Assembly (NCBI GenBank): GCA_902496645.1
Contig: CABVBR010000044.1
Span: 1-13,715 of the forward strand
Direction of reading: 5' to 3'
Length of the DNA stretch: 13,715 nt
Origin: an uncultured Collinsella sp.
Lineage (GTDB): Bacteria; Actinomycetota; Coriobacteriia; Coriobacteriales; Coriobacteriaceae
Made by a program: the position numbers and the translations under genes. Under the pieces are notes generated by a model. The model was given only the letters and a program-made list of their open reading frames with translations, had not been told where the DNA came from and searched no databases. The stretch's first letter is position 1. Every line of letters starts with the position of its first letter. Shown here piece after piece: positions 1 through 6,228 of the stretch.

Positions 1-105
1 CAGGTCATCAGCGCCGCCGGTTCCGCCGTCACGGTCATGGTCATCCCCACCGACGAGGAATACATGATCGCCCACGACGTCGAGCGCCTGACCAAGAACA
101 ACTAA
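1..105 (+). CDS. ackA: Acetate kinase, C-terminal end (partial)
   Basis: The window opens inside this gene. Reading from base 1, 34 codons run to a TAA stop at 103-105. The peptide contains VTVMVIPTDEEYMIAHDV, which matches the end of acetate kinases, where a VIPTNEE..IA.D motif precedes a short basic tail. Acetate kinase is a cytoplasmic enzyme that transfers phosphate from acetyl phosphate to ADP, giving acetate and ATP, the final step of acetate fermentation. The identification is supported by the facing pta gene, whose product supplies acetyl phosphate. The two genes converge here, although in many bacteria they are co-directional. The start, the rest of the protein and the promoter are outside the window. 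Confidence 0.85.
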   Translation, partial: QVISAAGSAVTVMVIPTDEEYMIAHDVERLTKNN

Positions 106-127
106 CGCGCGCATTTGCAAGTAAACG

Positions 128-163
128 AAAGGCCTCCAGAGCAACAGCTCCGGAGACCTTTTT
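128..163. terminator. Shared terminator between ackA and pta
   Basis: Arms at 128-141 and 148-161 pair over 14 positions with two imperfect pairs around a 6-base loop. A T-run at 159-163 follows on the plus strand. Read on the minus strand, both imperfect pairs become G-U pairs, so the stem is better in the pta direction, where a T-rich stretch also follows. It sits between the two convergent stop codons and probably ends transcription both ways. Confidence 0.8.
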
Positions 164-203
164 GCTAGCAGGTGGAAATTCCTGTCCCGAGGGGATATGT
201 CCG

Positions 204-1184
204 CTACTCAGCCATCTGAGCCTGGACGGCGGTGATGGCCACGACACCCACGATGTCGTCGGCAGAGCAGCCGCGCGACAGGTCGTTAACCGGCTTGGCG
301 ATGCCCTGCAGGATGGGGCCGTAGGCGTCAGCGCCAGCGAAGCGCTGGACCAGCTTGTAGCCGATGTTGCCAGCCTCGAGGTCGGGGAACACGAGCACGT
401 TGGCCTTACCGGCGACGGAGGAGCCGGGAGCCTTGAGCTGGGCGACGGTGGGGACGATAGCGGCATCGAGCTGCAGGTCGCCGTCGATGGCGAGCTCGGG
501 AGCCTTCTCCTTGCAGAATTTCACAGCCTCCTGGACCTTCTTGGCGACCTCGCCACCGGCGGAGCCCATGGTGGAGTAGGAGAGCATGGCCACGTGCGGC
601 TCAACGTTGCCCATGAAGGTGGACCAAGAGTGAGCGGAGGCGATGGCGATCTCGGAGAGCTCGTCAGAAGACGGATTAATGTTGAGGCCGCAGTCGGCGA
701 AGATCAGCGTGCCGTCGGTACCGAACTGCGGGGTGTCGGTGCACATCACGAAGAAGGCCGAGACCAGCTTGGTGCCCGGGGCGGTCTTGAGGATCTGCAG
801 CGCGGGGCGCAAGGTGTCGGCGGTGGAGTGGCAGGCACCGGAGACCAGGCCGTCGGCGTCGCCCATCTTGACCATCATGGTGCCAAAGTAGGTGGCGTCC
901 ATCACCTGGGCGCGAGCCTGCTCGATGGTAACGCCCTTCTTGGCGCGGAGCTCGGCAAATTTCTGCGCGTACTCCTCGTGCTTCTCGGCGTTGCGCGGGT
1001 CGATGACGGTAGCGCCGGGAACGTCGATCTCGTCGGGGTTGCCCAGGATGACGAGCTTTGCCAGACCTTCCTCGATGATTTTGTTTGCCGCGACGATGGT
1101 ACGCGGATCCTCGCCCTCGGGCAGGACGATCGTCTTAAGGTCGGCCTTAGCGGCAGACTTCATACGGTTTAGGAAATCGCTCAT
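204..1184 (-). CDS. pta: Phosphate acetyltransferase
   Basis: A 326-residue protein, the usual size of the short single-domain Pta family. It interconverts acetyl-CoA plus phosphate with acetyl phosphate plus CoA in the cytoplasm. Recognisable segments in order are an N-terminal KTIVLPEGEDPRTIVAA, a central GLVSGACHSTADTLRPALQ, then SYSTMGSAGG, and near the C-terminus VFPDLEAGNIGYKLVQRFAGADAYGPILQGIAKPVNDLSRG, all typical of Pta. There is no N-terminal DRTGG/CobB-like regulatory domain as in long enterobacterial Pta. The start is supported by an AAGGAG site just upstream (about 1190-1195) at good spacing. It faces ackA across a shared terminator, so the pathway partners are transcribed from separate promoters here. 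Confidence 0.96.
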   Translation of the reverse strand: MSDFLNRMKSAAKADLKTIVLPEGEDPRTIVAANKIIEEGLAKLVILGNPDEIDVPGATVIDPRNAEKHEEYAQKFAELRAKKGVTIEQARAQVMDATYFGTMMVKMGDADGLVSGACHSTADTLRPALQILKTAPGTKLVSAFFVMCTDTPQFGTDGTLIFADCGLNINPSSDELSEIAIASAHSWSTFMGNVEPHVAMLSYSTMGSAGGEVAKKVQEAVKFCKEKAPELAIDGDLQLDAAIVPTVAQLKAPGSSVAGKANVLVFPDLEAGNIGYKLVQRFAGADAYGPILQGIAKPVNDLSRGCSADDIVGVVAITAVQAQMAE

Positions 1185-1311
1185 GTTACTCCTTACAAGC
1201 GTTTCACTAAGCTCCAGGCGCCCGGCTGTTCACGAATAAATCCGCTGCTAGCGGGTTTACCTTTCAATAATGTACGCCGCGGTGCTTGAGCTTTCCTTGT
1301 GTGGCAAGCTC

Positions 1312-1317
1312 ATTATA
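1312..1317 (-). promoter_or_regulatory. Candidate -10 box for pta
   Basis: On the minus strand this reads TATAAT, a perfect consensus -10 hexamer, about 128 bases upstream of the pta start. No good -35 hexamer is seen at 16-18 bases, so the assignment rests on the -10 match and the position between divergent genes. A promoter here would give pta a long leader containing a small hairpin near 1240-1256. Confidence 0.35.
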
Positions 1318-1331
1318 GGACGCATTAGCGC

Positions 1332-1337
1332 TATAAT
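1332..1337 (+). promoter_or_regulatory. Candidate -10 box for the glf operon
   Basis: A perfect TATAAT lies about 80 bases upstream of the glf ATG. The sequence at the expected -35 distance is poor. This box and the minus-strand TATAAT at 1312-1317 form an inverted pair around 1318-1331, so divergent transcription could start back to back and compete or share a regulator. Confidence 0.4.
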
Positions 1338-1372
1338 CGCTCTGATAAATATGTCTCGACGTATGTTCGAGA

Positions 1373-1402
1373 AAAAGCCCAGTTAAAAAGCGTGTGGCTT
1401 TT
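1373..1402 (+). promoter_or_regulatory. Leader hairpins just before the glf ribosome binding site
   Basis: The stretch GGCTTTT at 1396-1402 can pair either with AAAAGCC at 1373-1379 (7 bp, 16-base loop) or, as GCTTTT, with AAAAGC at 1386-1391 (6 bp, 5-base loop). The two pairings exclude each other and lie a few bases from the ribosome binding site at about 1406-1411. They could modulate translation or act as a weak attenuator. No ligand-binding domain is recognised. Confidence 0.25.
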
Positions 1403-1416
1403 GACAAGGAGTATCG

Positions 1417-2619
1417 ATGCAGATTACCTCAGGCCTGCCTGAAGGCTTTAATGCCGGTGCGTACGACATGATCGTTGTCGGCGCCGGTTATGCCGGTGCC
1501 GTTTGCGCCCGCCGTCTTGCCGAAACTATCGGCTATCGTGTTGCCGTTTTGGAGCGTCGCGGCCACATCGCGGGTAATGCCTACGACTGCACTGACGAGG
1601 CCGGAATCCTGGTCCACGAGTACGGTCCGCACATCTATCACACTTTTAATGAGCGCGTCCATAACTTCCTGTCGCGCTTTACCAAGTGGACGGACTACCA
1701 GCACAAGGTGCTCGCCAACATCAGCGGCACCCTCATGCCCGTGCCCTTTAACCATGCGAGCCTCAAGCTCGCCTTTGGCGATGAGCGCGGCGAGGAGCTG
1801 TATCAGAAGCTCGTGGAGACCTTTGGCAAGGACGTCAAGGTGCCCATTATGGAGCTGCGCAAGAAGAACGACCCGGATCTTGCCGAGGTCGCCGATTATG
1901 TCTATGAGAACGTCTTTTTGCATTACACCATGAAGCAGTGGGGCCAGACGCCCGACCAGATCGATCCCTCGATCACCGGCCGCGTTCCCGTCTTTGTGGG
2001 CGATGACGATCGCTACTTCCCGCAGGCTCCTTTCCAGGGTATGCCGCAGGACGGCTATACCGCGCTGTTCGAGCATATGCTCGATCACGATCTGATCGAT
2101 GTATTCTGTGACGTAGACGCCCGTGACCTCTTTGAAATCGACGAGACCACCGTCAAGATCGACGGCAAGGTCTATGGTGGCGAGATCGTCTACACCGGTC
2201 CACTCGACGAGCTGTTCAACCTCGACCTGGGCGCGCTGCCATATCGCACGCTCGATATGAAGTTCGAGACGCTCGATATGGACCAGTTCCAGCCTGTGGG
2301 CACCGTCAACTACACCACGAGCGAGGACTATACGCGCATCACCGAGTTCAAGAACATGACCGGTCAGGTTTTGCCCGGCAAGACCACCATCATGAAGGAG
2401 TACTCCAAGGCCTATACGCCCGGCTCGGGCGAGACGCCGTACTACGCGATCCTGGAGCCCGAGAACCGTGAGCTCTACGAGCGCTATCTTGAGCGCGTCC
2501 AGAACCTGACGAACTTCCACCCGGTGGGTCGTCTGGCCGAGTATCGTTACTACGATATGGACGCTGTGACCAATTCTGCCCTCGATCTTTCGGATGAGAT
2601 TATCGCCTGCCATGCATAA
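1417..2619 (+). CDS. glf: UDP-galactopyranose mutase
   Basis: A 400-residue flavoprotein that converts UDP-galactopyranose to UDP-galactofuranose, the donor for galactofuranose in cell-surface glycans. Near the N-terminus is the FAD-binding Rossmann motif MIVVGAGYAGAVCARRLAE (GxGxxG at residues 22-27), followed by LERRGHIAGNAYD and the family signature HEYGPHIYHTFN around residues 67-78. Later segments such as HYTMKQWGQTPDQIDPSI and RVPVFVGDDDRYFPQAPFQGMPQDGYT are also typical. The length fits the bacterial family, with about 15 extra residues before the FAD fold. An AAGGAG about six bases upstream supports the start. The stop overlaps the start of the next gene, a glycosyltransferase, so the pair is translated as one operon. 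Confidence 0.96.
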   Translation: MQITSGLPEGFNAGAYDMIVVGAGYAGAVCARRLAETIGYRVAVLERRGHIAGNAYDCTDEAGILVHEYGPHIYHTFNERVHNFLSRFTKWTDYQHKVLANISGTLMPVPFNHASLKLAFGDERGEELYQKLVETFGKDVKVPIMELRKKNDPDLAEVADYVYENVFLHYTMKQWGQTPDQIDPSITGRVPVFVGDDDRYFPQAPFQGMPQDGYTALFEHMLDHDLIDVFCDVDARDLFEIDETTVKIDGKVYGGEIVYTGPLDELFNLDLGALPYRTLDMKFETLDMDQFQPVGTVNYTTSEDYTRITEFKNMTGQVLPGKTTIMKEYSKAYTPGSGETPYYAILEPENRELYERYLERVQNLTNFHPVGRLAEYRYYDMDAVTNSALDLSDEIIACHA

Positions 2620-3643
2620 AGTCATAACATTCGGTATTCCCTCATATAACGCCGCCAAGGATATGGACCATTGCATCACCTCCATCTTGGAGGGGAGCAA
2701 TTACGCCACCGATATCGAGATTATCGTGGTGGATGACGGCTCCAAGGACGAGACGGCCGCCAAGGCCGACGAGTGGGAGGCCCGTTATCCCGGAATCATC
2801 CGCGCGGTGCACCAGGAGAATGGCGGCCACGGTATCGCCGTCCTCTCGGGCCTGCGCGAGGCGCATGGTACGTACTACAAGGTCGTTGACTCGGACGACT
2901 GGCTCGACGGTGCGGCGCTTTCGACCATGCTGTCGATTCTGCGTGGCTTTGAGGAGCGCGACCAGCGCGTCGACCTGTTTATCTCGAACTACGTGTACGA
3001 GAAGGTTTACGAGGGCACGCATACCGCTATTGGCTACAAGTTTGCCCTGCCGCGCAAAAAGATTTTCTCTTGGGACCAGATCGGACACTTCCGTCCCGAT
3101 CAGAACTTGCTTATGCACAGCCTGTGCTATCGCACCGATGTACTGCGCGAGTCCAATCTGCCTATGCCGGCACACACGTTCTACGTGGATAATATCTACG
3201 CATACGTGCCGCTGCCGCGCTGCAAGACCATGTACTACGCCGACATCGACCTCTATCGCTACTTTATCGGTCGCGAGGGCCAGAGCGTCAACGAGGCCAC
3301 GATGGTCAAGCGCTTGGGCCAGCAGTTCCGCGTAACGCGCATCATGATGGAATCGTTCCACCTGTACCAGGACGTTGAGTCCTCGCGTCTGCGTTCGTAC
3401 ATGATGGGCTATTTCACCATGATGATGGCGATCTGCTCGGTGCTCACCAAGCTTTCCGAGGAAGATTGCGCCGATGAGCGCCTAAAGACGCTGTGGAATG
3501 ATTTAAAGGCTTACGACGAGCGCATGTATCGCCGCGCTCGCTATGGCGTGGTGGGCTTTTTTACCAATCTGCACGGACGGGCCGGAGACAAAACCACACT
3601 CGGCCTATACCGTCTTGCCTCAAAGATCTTCAAATTCAACTAG
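2612..3643 (+). CDS. Family 2 glycosyltransferase (probable surface glycan assembly)
   Basis: A cytoplasmic or membrane-associated glycosyltransferase of 343 residues with the GT-A fold. From the chosen start it shows FGIPSYNAAKDMDHCITSIL, then IIVVDDGSKDET (nucleotide binding, residues about 37-48), HQENGGHGIAVLSGL and the DxD-like metal site VVDSDDWLDG at about residues 91-100. The C-terminal half has no clear membrane helices. An upstream in-frame ATG at 2594 would add six residues. The ATG at 2612 is preferred because the protein then begins MHKVITFGIP, as family members do, and it overlaps the glf stop by 8 bases, suggesting translational coupling. The link with glf suggests it transfers galactofuranose or builds the same glycan. 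The acceptor and linkage cannot be read from sequence. The final residues (LYRLASKIFKFN) recur in an inverted relic about 170 bases downstream. Confidence 0.9.
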   Translation: MHKVITFGIPSYNAAKDMDHCITSILEGSNYATDIEIIVVDDGSKDETAAKADEWEARYPGIIRAVHQENGGHGIAVLSGLREAHGTYYKVVDSDDWLDGAALSTMLSILRGFEERDQRVDLFISNYVYEKVYEGTHTAIGYKFALPRKKIFSWDQIGHFRPDQNLLMHSLCYRTDVLRESNLPMPAHTFYVDNIYAYVPLPRCKTMYYADIDLYRYFIGREGQSVNEATMVKRLGQQFRVTRIMMESFHLYQDVESSRLRSYMMGYFTMMMAICSVLTKLSEEDCADERLKTLWNDLKAYDERMYRRARYGVVGFFTNLHGRAGDKTTLGLYRLASKIFKFN

Positions 3644-3665
3644 CACAGAAACGCTCGGGTAACGG

Positions 3666-3774
3666 GGACCCCTGGTCCTTAACTTGCTACTTCGAACAGT
3701 CCTGCGCAAGACGGAGGCGCCACTGGCGCCTCCTTTGCGTGCGGAACTCGTATCAAGTTAAGGACCAGGGGTCC
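3666..3774 (+). repeat. Structured intergenic element, copy 1
   Basis: The outer arms at 3666-3686 and 3754-3774 are a perfect 21-bp inverted repeat. Each arm itself contains a small palindrome, GGACC-N3-GGTCC. Inside lie motif A, ACAGTCCTG (3696-3704), and motif B, CGTGCGGAACTCG (3738-3750). Between them is a perfect 9-bp hairpin (arms 3713-3721 and 3725-3733, 3-base loop) followed by TTT. AGTCC of motif A can pair with GGAACT of motif B leaving one bulged A. The same two motifs at almost the same spacing occur in copy 2 on the other strand. It begins 22 bases after the glycosyltransferase stop and probably also acts as its terminator. It could be a 3' untranslated RNA structure, a structured non-coding RNA or a REP-like mobile palindrome. 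No transposase is nearby. Confidence 0.75.
3713..3736 (+). terminator. Hairpin terminator of the glf operon, inside element copy 1
   Basis: GGAGGCGCC and GGCGCCTCC pair perfectly around an ACT loop and are followed by TTTG. Flanking CGCAA (3705-3709) and TTGCG (3735-3739) can extend the stem past a small internal loop. It lies about 70 bases beyond the glycosyltransferase stop. The T-run is short, so termination strength is uncertain. Confidence 0.5.
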
Positions 3775-3801
3775 TCTGCTATGTCCAGCTTAATGTCAGG
3801 C

Positions 3802-3838
3802 TACTGAATTTGAAGATCTTCGACGCGCGGTACACAGG
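3802..3838 (-). pseudogene. Relic of a second glycosyltransferase 3' end, inverted
   Basis: On the minus strand this reads PVYRASKIFKFS, against GLYRLASKIFKFN at the end of the upstream glycosyltransferase (plus strand). Sixteen bases are identical (3805-3820 versus 3623-3638, inverted). The differences outside that run are mostly third-position changes that keep the amino acid (TAC-CGC, GCG and TCG against TAC-CGT, GCC and TCA), plus an in-frame loss of one codon and a one-base loss that removes the stop. This pattern suggests decay from a homologous coding sequence rather than a chance repeat. Further upstream (towards 3866) the match fades. An alternative is that the inverted repeat is only part of a terminator structure. 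Confidence 0.4.
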
Positions 3839-3867
3839 GGCCTGGGCAGAAAAGAAGCTGGTTGGTA

Positions 3868-3992
3868 GGTTGCCCGGTGGGGCTTGGTTATGTTTGTCGC
3901 GAGTTCCGAACGAGCCGAAGAGCACTTAATGTGCTCTTCGTGCGAGCCAGGACTGTAGAGCAGTAAACATAACCAAGCCCCACCGGGCAACC
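3868..3992 (-). repeat. Structured intergenic element, copy 2
   Basis: Outer arms at 3868-3895 and 3965-3992 form a perfect 28-bp inverted repeat unrelated in sequence to the arms of copy 1. Read on the minus strand, the same inner motifs appear: motif A, ACAGTCCTG (3956-3948), and motif B, CGTTCGGAACTCG (3912-3900). A perfect 10-bp hairpin (arms 3916-3925 and 3931-3940, 5-base loop) lies between them. Spacing between motifs is 35 bases here and 33 in copy 1. It starts 12 bases beyond the stop of the S58 peptidase gene, in the same orientation relative to that gene as copy 1 has to the glycosyltransferase. No target-site duplication is evident. Confidence 0.75.
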
Positions 3993-4004
3993 GGTCAGGT
4001 GAGG

Positions 4005-5006
4005 TTATTTGGCGGCGCCGGGGATGCCGTGGGAGGTTTTGGCGGTTTTGGCTCCGTTTACGATGGCGGTCTGTAGAGCCCTTACGGCGAGCATGCCCAA
4101 CAGGTCGAGGGGTACGGCGGCGCTTGCCTGGGTGCCCAGTTTGCCGCTGGCGAGGGTGTAGATGGTGTCGCCGTCGTTGGTGGTGTGCGTGGGGCGGATG
4201 GCGTGCGCATAGGCGTCTGCTGCCATCTGGGAGACCTTGGTGGCCTGGGCCTTGGTGAGCTCAACGTTGGTGACGATGCAGCTGATGGTGGTGTTGGTTC
4301 GGTCGAGTGGCATTTGCATGGAGCCGGCGGCGGCAAAGGCGGCGAGCTCCATGTCAACGATCTGGTCGCTATTGGCTGCGGCACGCATGCCGGCGACCCA
4401 CTCGCCGGTGAAGGGGTCGACGACGTTGCCGCAGGCGTTGACGGAGACCACGGCGCCCACCTTGACGGGGCCGAGTGCCACGGCGGCAGCGCCAAGGCCG
4501 GCCTTCATGCAGGTAGCGGGTCCCATGAGCTTGCCCACGGTGGCACCGGTGCCGGCGCCTACGTTGCCCTGCTCGAGCGTGGTGGGGGTGTTGTCGAGCG
4601 CCTCGCGCACGGCGGAGATGCCGGCCTCAATGTCGGGGCGTACGGTGGGGTCGCCAAAGGCGAGGTCGAAGATACAGCTGGAGCACACGATGGGCACCTG
4701 CGTGGGGCCGACGGGAAGGCCGATGCCGCGGCTCTCGAGCTCGCGGGCGACGCCGCTTGCGGCCTCCAAACCAAAGGCCGATCCACCCGAAAGGCAGACG
4801 GCGTGGACCTTGTCCACGGTGTTCTCGGGGCGCAGCAGGTCGGTCTCGCGCGATGCCGGGGCACCGCCGCGAACGTCAACACCGCCGGTGGCGCCCTCGG
4901 GTGCCACGATTACGGTGCAACCGGTGCCGGCCTCCTCGTCCGTATAGTTGCCAAAGCAAAAGCCATCGACATCACAAACGTCAATGGCCTCAAGCAGTGT
5001 ATCCAT
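4005..5006 (-). CDS. P1/S58-family peptidase (DmpA-like aminopeptidase)
   Basis: A 333-residue protein of the DmpA/BapA group (Peptidase S58), N-terminal nucleophile hydrolases that cleave themselves and then remove N-terminal residues from small peptides, amides or beta-amino acid peptides. Family signatures seen are RGGAPASRETDLL (about 46-58), HAVCLSGGSAFGLEAASGV (about 68-86), QGNVGAGTGATVGK (about 146-159) and the autocleavage region RTNTTISCIVTN. There the Asn238-Thr239 bond is the expected cleavage site and Thr239 the expected nucleophile. No signal peptide is seen, so it is probably cytoplasmic. An AGGAG site upstream supports the start. It lies downstream of maf but beyond a terminator, and no clear promoter of its own is visible. 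The physiological substrate is unknown. Confidence 0.9.
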   Translation of the reverse strand: MDTLLEAIDVCDVDGFCFGNYTDEEAGTGCTVIVAPEGATGGVDVRGGAPASRETDLLRPENTVDKVHAVCLSGGSAFGLEAASGVARELESRGIGLPVGPTQVPIVCSSCIFDLAFGDPTVRPDIEAGISAVREALDNTPTTLEQGNVGAGTGATVGKLMGPATCMKAGLGAAAVALGPVKVGAVVSVNACGNVVDPFTGEWVAGMRAAANSDQIVDMELAAFAAAGSMQMPLDRTNTTISCIVTNVELTKAQATKVSQMAADAYAHAIRPTHTTNDGDTIYTLASGKLGTQASAAVPLDLLGMLAVRALQTAIVNGAKTAKTSHGIPGAAK

Positions 5007-5029
5007 GTTTTACTCCTATCGGTTTTCCG

Positions 5030-5046
5030 CCGGGCCTTATGCCCGG
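5030..5046 (-). promoter_or_regulatory. Hairpin in the leader of the S58 peptidase gene
   Basis: CCGGGC and GCCCGG pair around a 5-base loop about 25 bases before the start codon, upstream of the AGGAG. It may be a backup terminator after maf or a leader structure affecting the peptidase. There is no T-run worth the name, so the role is open. Confidence 0.35.
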
Positions 5047-5066
5047 TCGGGATCCGTGCGGTACGC

Positions 5067-5099
5067 AAAAATTGTAGGCGCTGGGGGATACCCAGCGCC
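5067..5099 (-). terminator. Terminator after maf
   Basis: A perfect 9-bp GC-rich stem (arms 5077-5085 and 5091-5099, 5-base loop) is followed on the minus strand by a TACAATTTTT stretch. It begins just after the maf stop at 5108 and is a classical intrinsic terminator. Expression of the downstream peptidase therefore needs read-through or its own promoter. Confidence 0.85.
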
Positions 5100-5107
5100 A
5101 GATGCAA

Positions 5108-5689
5108 TTACGATAGTTTTTGAATCGCGCGCGCGACGCGAGCGATGGGCAGGCCCACCACGTTGTAGAAGTCGCCCGAAATATCATGCACGAGCATGCG
5201 CCCGCCGACGCCTTGGATGCCGTAGGCGCCGGCTTTGTCCATGGGTTCGCCTGAGACGACGTAGCGCTCAATCTGCTCGTCGGTGAGCTCATAGAACGTC
5301 ACGTCGGTCACATCGACAAACGACAGGCTCTCGGCGGCGTGCGGGGCTGTGGCGTCTCCGGCTCTAACGATGCAGACGCCGGTTGCGACCTGGTGCGTGC
5401 GCCCCGAGAGCTCGTGGAGCATGGTGCGGGCTTCGTCCTCGTTTGCCGGCTTACCCAAAATCTTGCCATCGAAGGTGACGATGGTGTCGGCCGCGATAGT
5501 CAGCTCATTGGGCTCGGCGTGCTCGGCGGCAACGGCGGCAGCCTTGGCGCGAGCTAAGCGCTCGACAAGCGTAAGCGGGGTCTCGTCATCAAAAGGAGTC
5601 TCGTCGATGTCAGCGGGAATGACGCGGATGTCGTAGCCCGCTTCGCGCATCAACTCGATGCGGCGCGGTGATTGCGAAGCCAAAATCAT
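5108..5689 (-). CDS. maf: Maf nucleoside triphosphate pyrophosphatase
   Basis: A 193-residue protein of the Maf/HAM1 fold, which hydrolyses non-canonical or selected nucleoside triphosphates (typically dTTP and UTP) to the monophosphate and pyrophosphate in the cytoplasm. The N-terminal ILASQSPRRIELM is the family signature, followed by DIDETPF, IAADTIVTFDGKILGKP (catalytic Asp68), LSGRTHQVATGV and GAYGIQGVGGRMLVHDISGDFYNVVGLPI. The IQG segment fits the YhdE-like dTTP/UTP subfamily. Its ATG overlaps the stop of the DJ-1 family gene in an ATGA, so the two are translationally coupled. Maf proteins have been linked to septum formation arrest, but the direct role is nucleotide pool cleaning. Confidence 0.95.
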   Translation of the reverse strand: MILASQSPRRIELMREAGYDIRVIPADIDETPFDDETPLTLVERLARAKAAAVAAEHAEPNELTIAADTIVTFDGKILGKPANEDEARTMLHELSGRTHQVATGVCIVRAGDATAPHAAESLSFVDVTDVTFYELTDEQIERYVVSGEPMDKAGAYGIQGVGGRMLVHDISGDFYNVVGLPIARVARAIQKLS

Positions 5690-6228
5690 AGCTGAATGCC
5701 CTCGGCAACCTTCTCGACAGCCTTGTCGCCGGCGAGCGTACGCAGCAGCTCAAGCGCAAAGGGGAGCGACTGGGCCATGCCGCTGGCGGTGATGATGTTG
5801 CCGTCGTGCGTGACCTTGTCGCCGGTATAGGCGCCCTCGGGGAGGCTCTTCTCAAAGCCGGGGAAGCACGTGGCGTGGCGTCCCTCGAGCAGGTCAAGCT
5901 CGCCCAGGATAAACGGGGCGGCGCAGATGGCGGCAACATGCTTGGTCGTGGCGAACTCGCAGACTACGTCGCAGACGCGCTGGTCGGCGCGCAGGTTGGT
6001 GGCACCGGGCAGACCGCCGGGCAGCACGACGCAGTCATACTCGTCAAAGTTAATCTCGTCAAAGAGTGCGTCGCAGGTTACGGGAATCTGCAGCGAGCTT
6101 ACGACCTCACGCGTGGGCATGATCGAGACGAGCGTGGCGCGCACGCCGCCGCGACGCATGACATCGACCATGGTCAGGCATTCAATCGTTTCAAAGCCAT
6201 CGGCGGCAAGAACGGCAACGCTGGGCAT
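5686..6228 (-). CDS. DJ-1/PfpI family protein
   Basis: A 180-residue single-domain protein of the DJ-1/ThiJ/PfpI superfamily, close to the YajL/DJ-1 type. Members are reported to act on methylglyoxal and glycation damage or as oxidative stress proteins; the exact activity is disputed. It begins VAVLAADGFETIE with the conserved Glu16. It contains YDCVVLPGGLPGATNLR and the nucleophile elbow AAICAAPFILGE with reactive Cys102, then CFPGFE and later ITASGMAQSLPFALELL. The ATG at 6228 is preferred over upstream in-frame starts at 6243 and 6294, because an AAGGAA lies seven bases before it and the protein then starts at the first beta strand. It overlaps maf by 4 bases and probably heads that operon. 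Confidence 0.92.
   Translation of the reverse strand: MPSVAVLAADGFETIECLTMVDVMRRGGVRATLVSIMPTREVVSSLQIPVTCDALFDEINFDEYDCVVLPGGLPGATNLRADQRVCDVVCEFATTKHVAAICAAPFILGELDLLEGRHATCFPGFEKSLPEGAYTGDKVTHDGNIITASGMAQSLPFALELLRTLAGDKAVEKVAEGIQL

Larger units (their letters stand above)
3644..4004. other. 361-base intergenic region filled with structured elements
   Basis: No intact gene is seen between the convergent glycosyltransferase and S58 peptidase genes. The region holds two related long-stem elements (3666-3774 and 3868-3992), separated by the degenerate, inverted end of a second glycosyltransferase-like gene. The 64-codon open frame at 3796-3990 (-) is a by-product of the inverted repeat. Confidence 0.8.

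Noticed and set aside
1429..2700. Long minus-strand open frame opposite glf
   Set aside because: It is the antisense shadow of a clearly identified flavoprotein gene, has no ribosome binding site and shows no recognisable domain.
3796..3990. 64-codon minus-strand open frame in the repeat region
   Set aside because: It runs through both arms of a perfect inverted repeat and is in a different frame from the glycosyltransferase relic, so it is a by-product.
3644..4004. CRISPR array or integron attC sites
   Set aside because: There are two inverted, non-identical elements without regular direct repeats or spacers, and the outer arms lack the conserved attC core ends.
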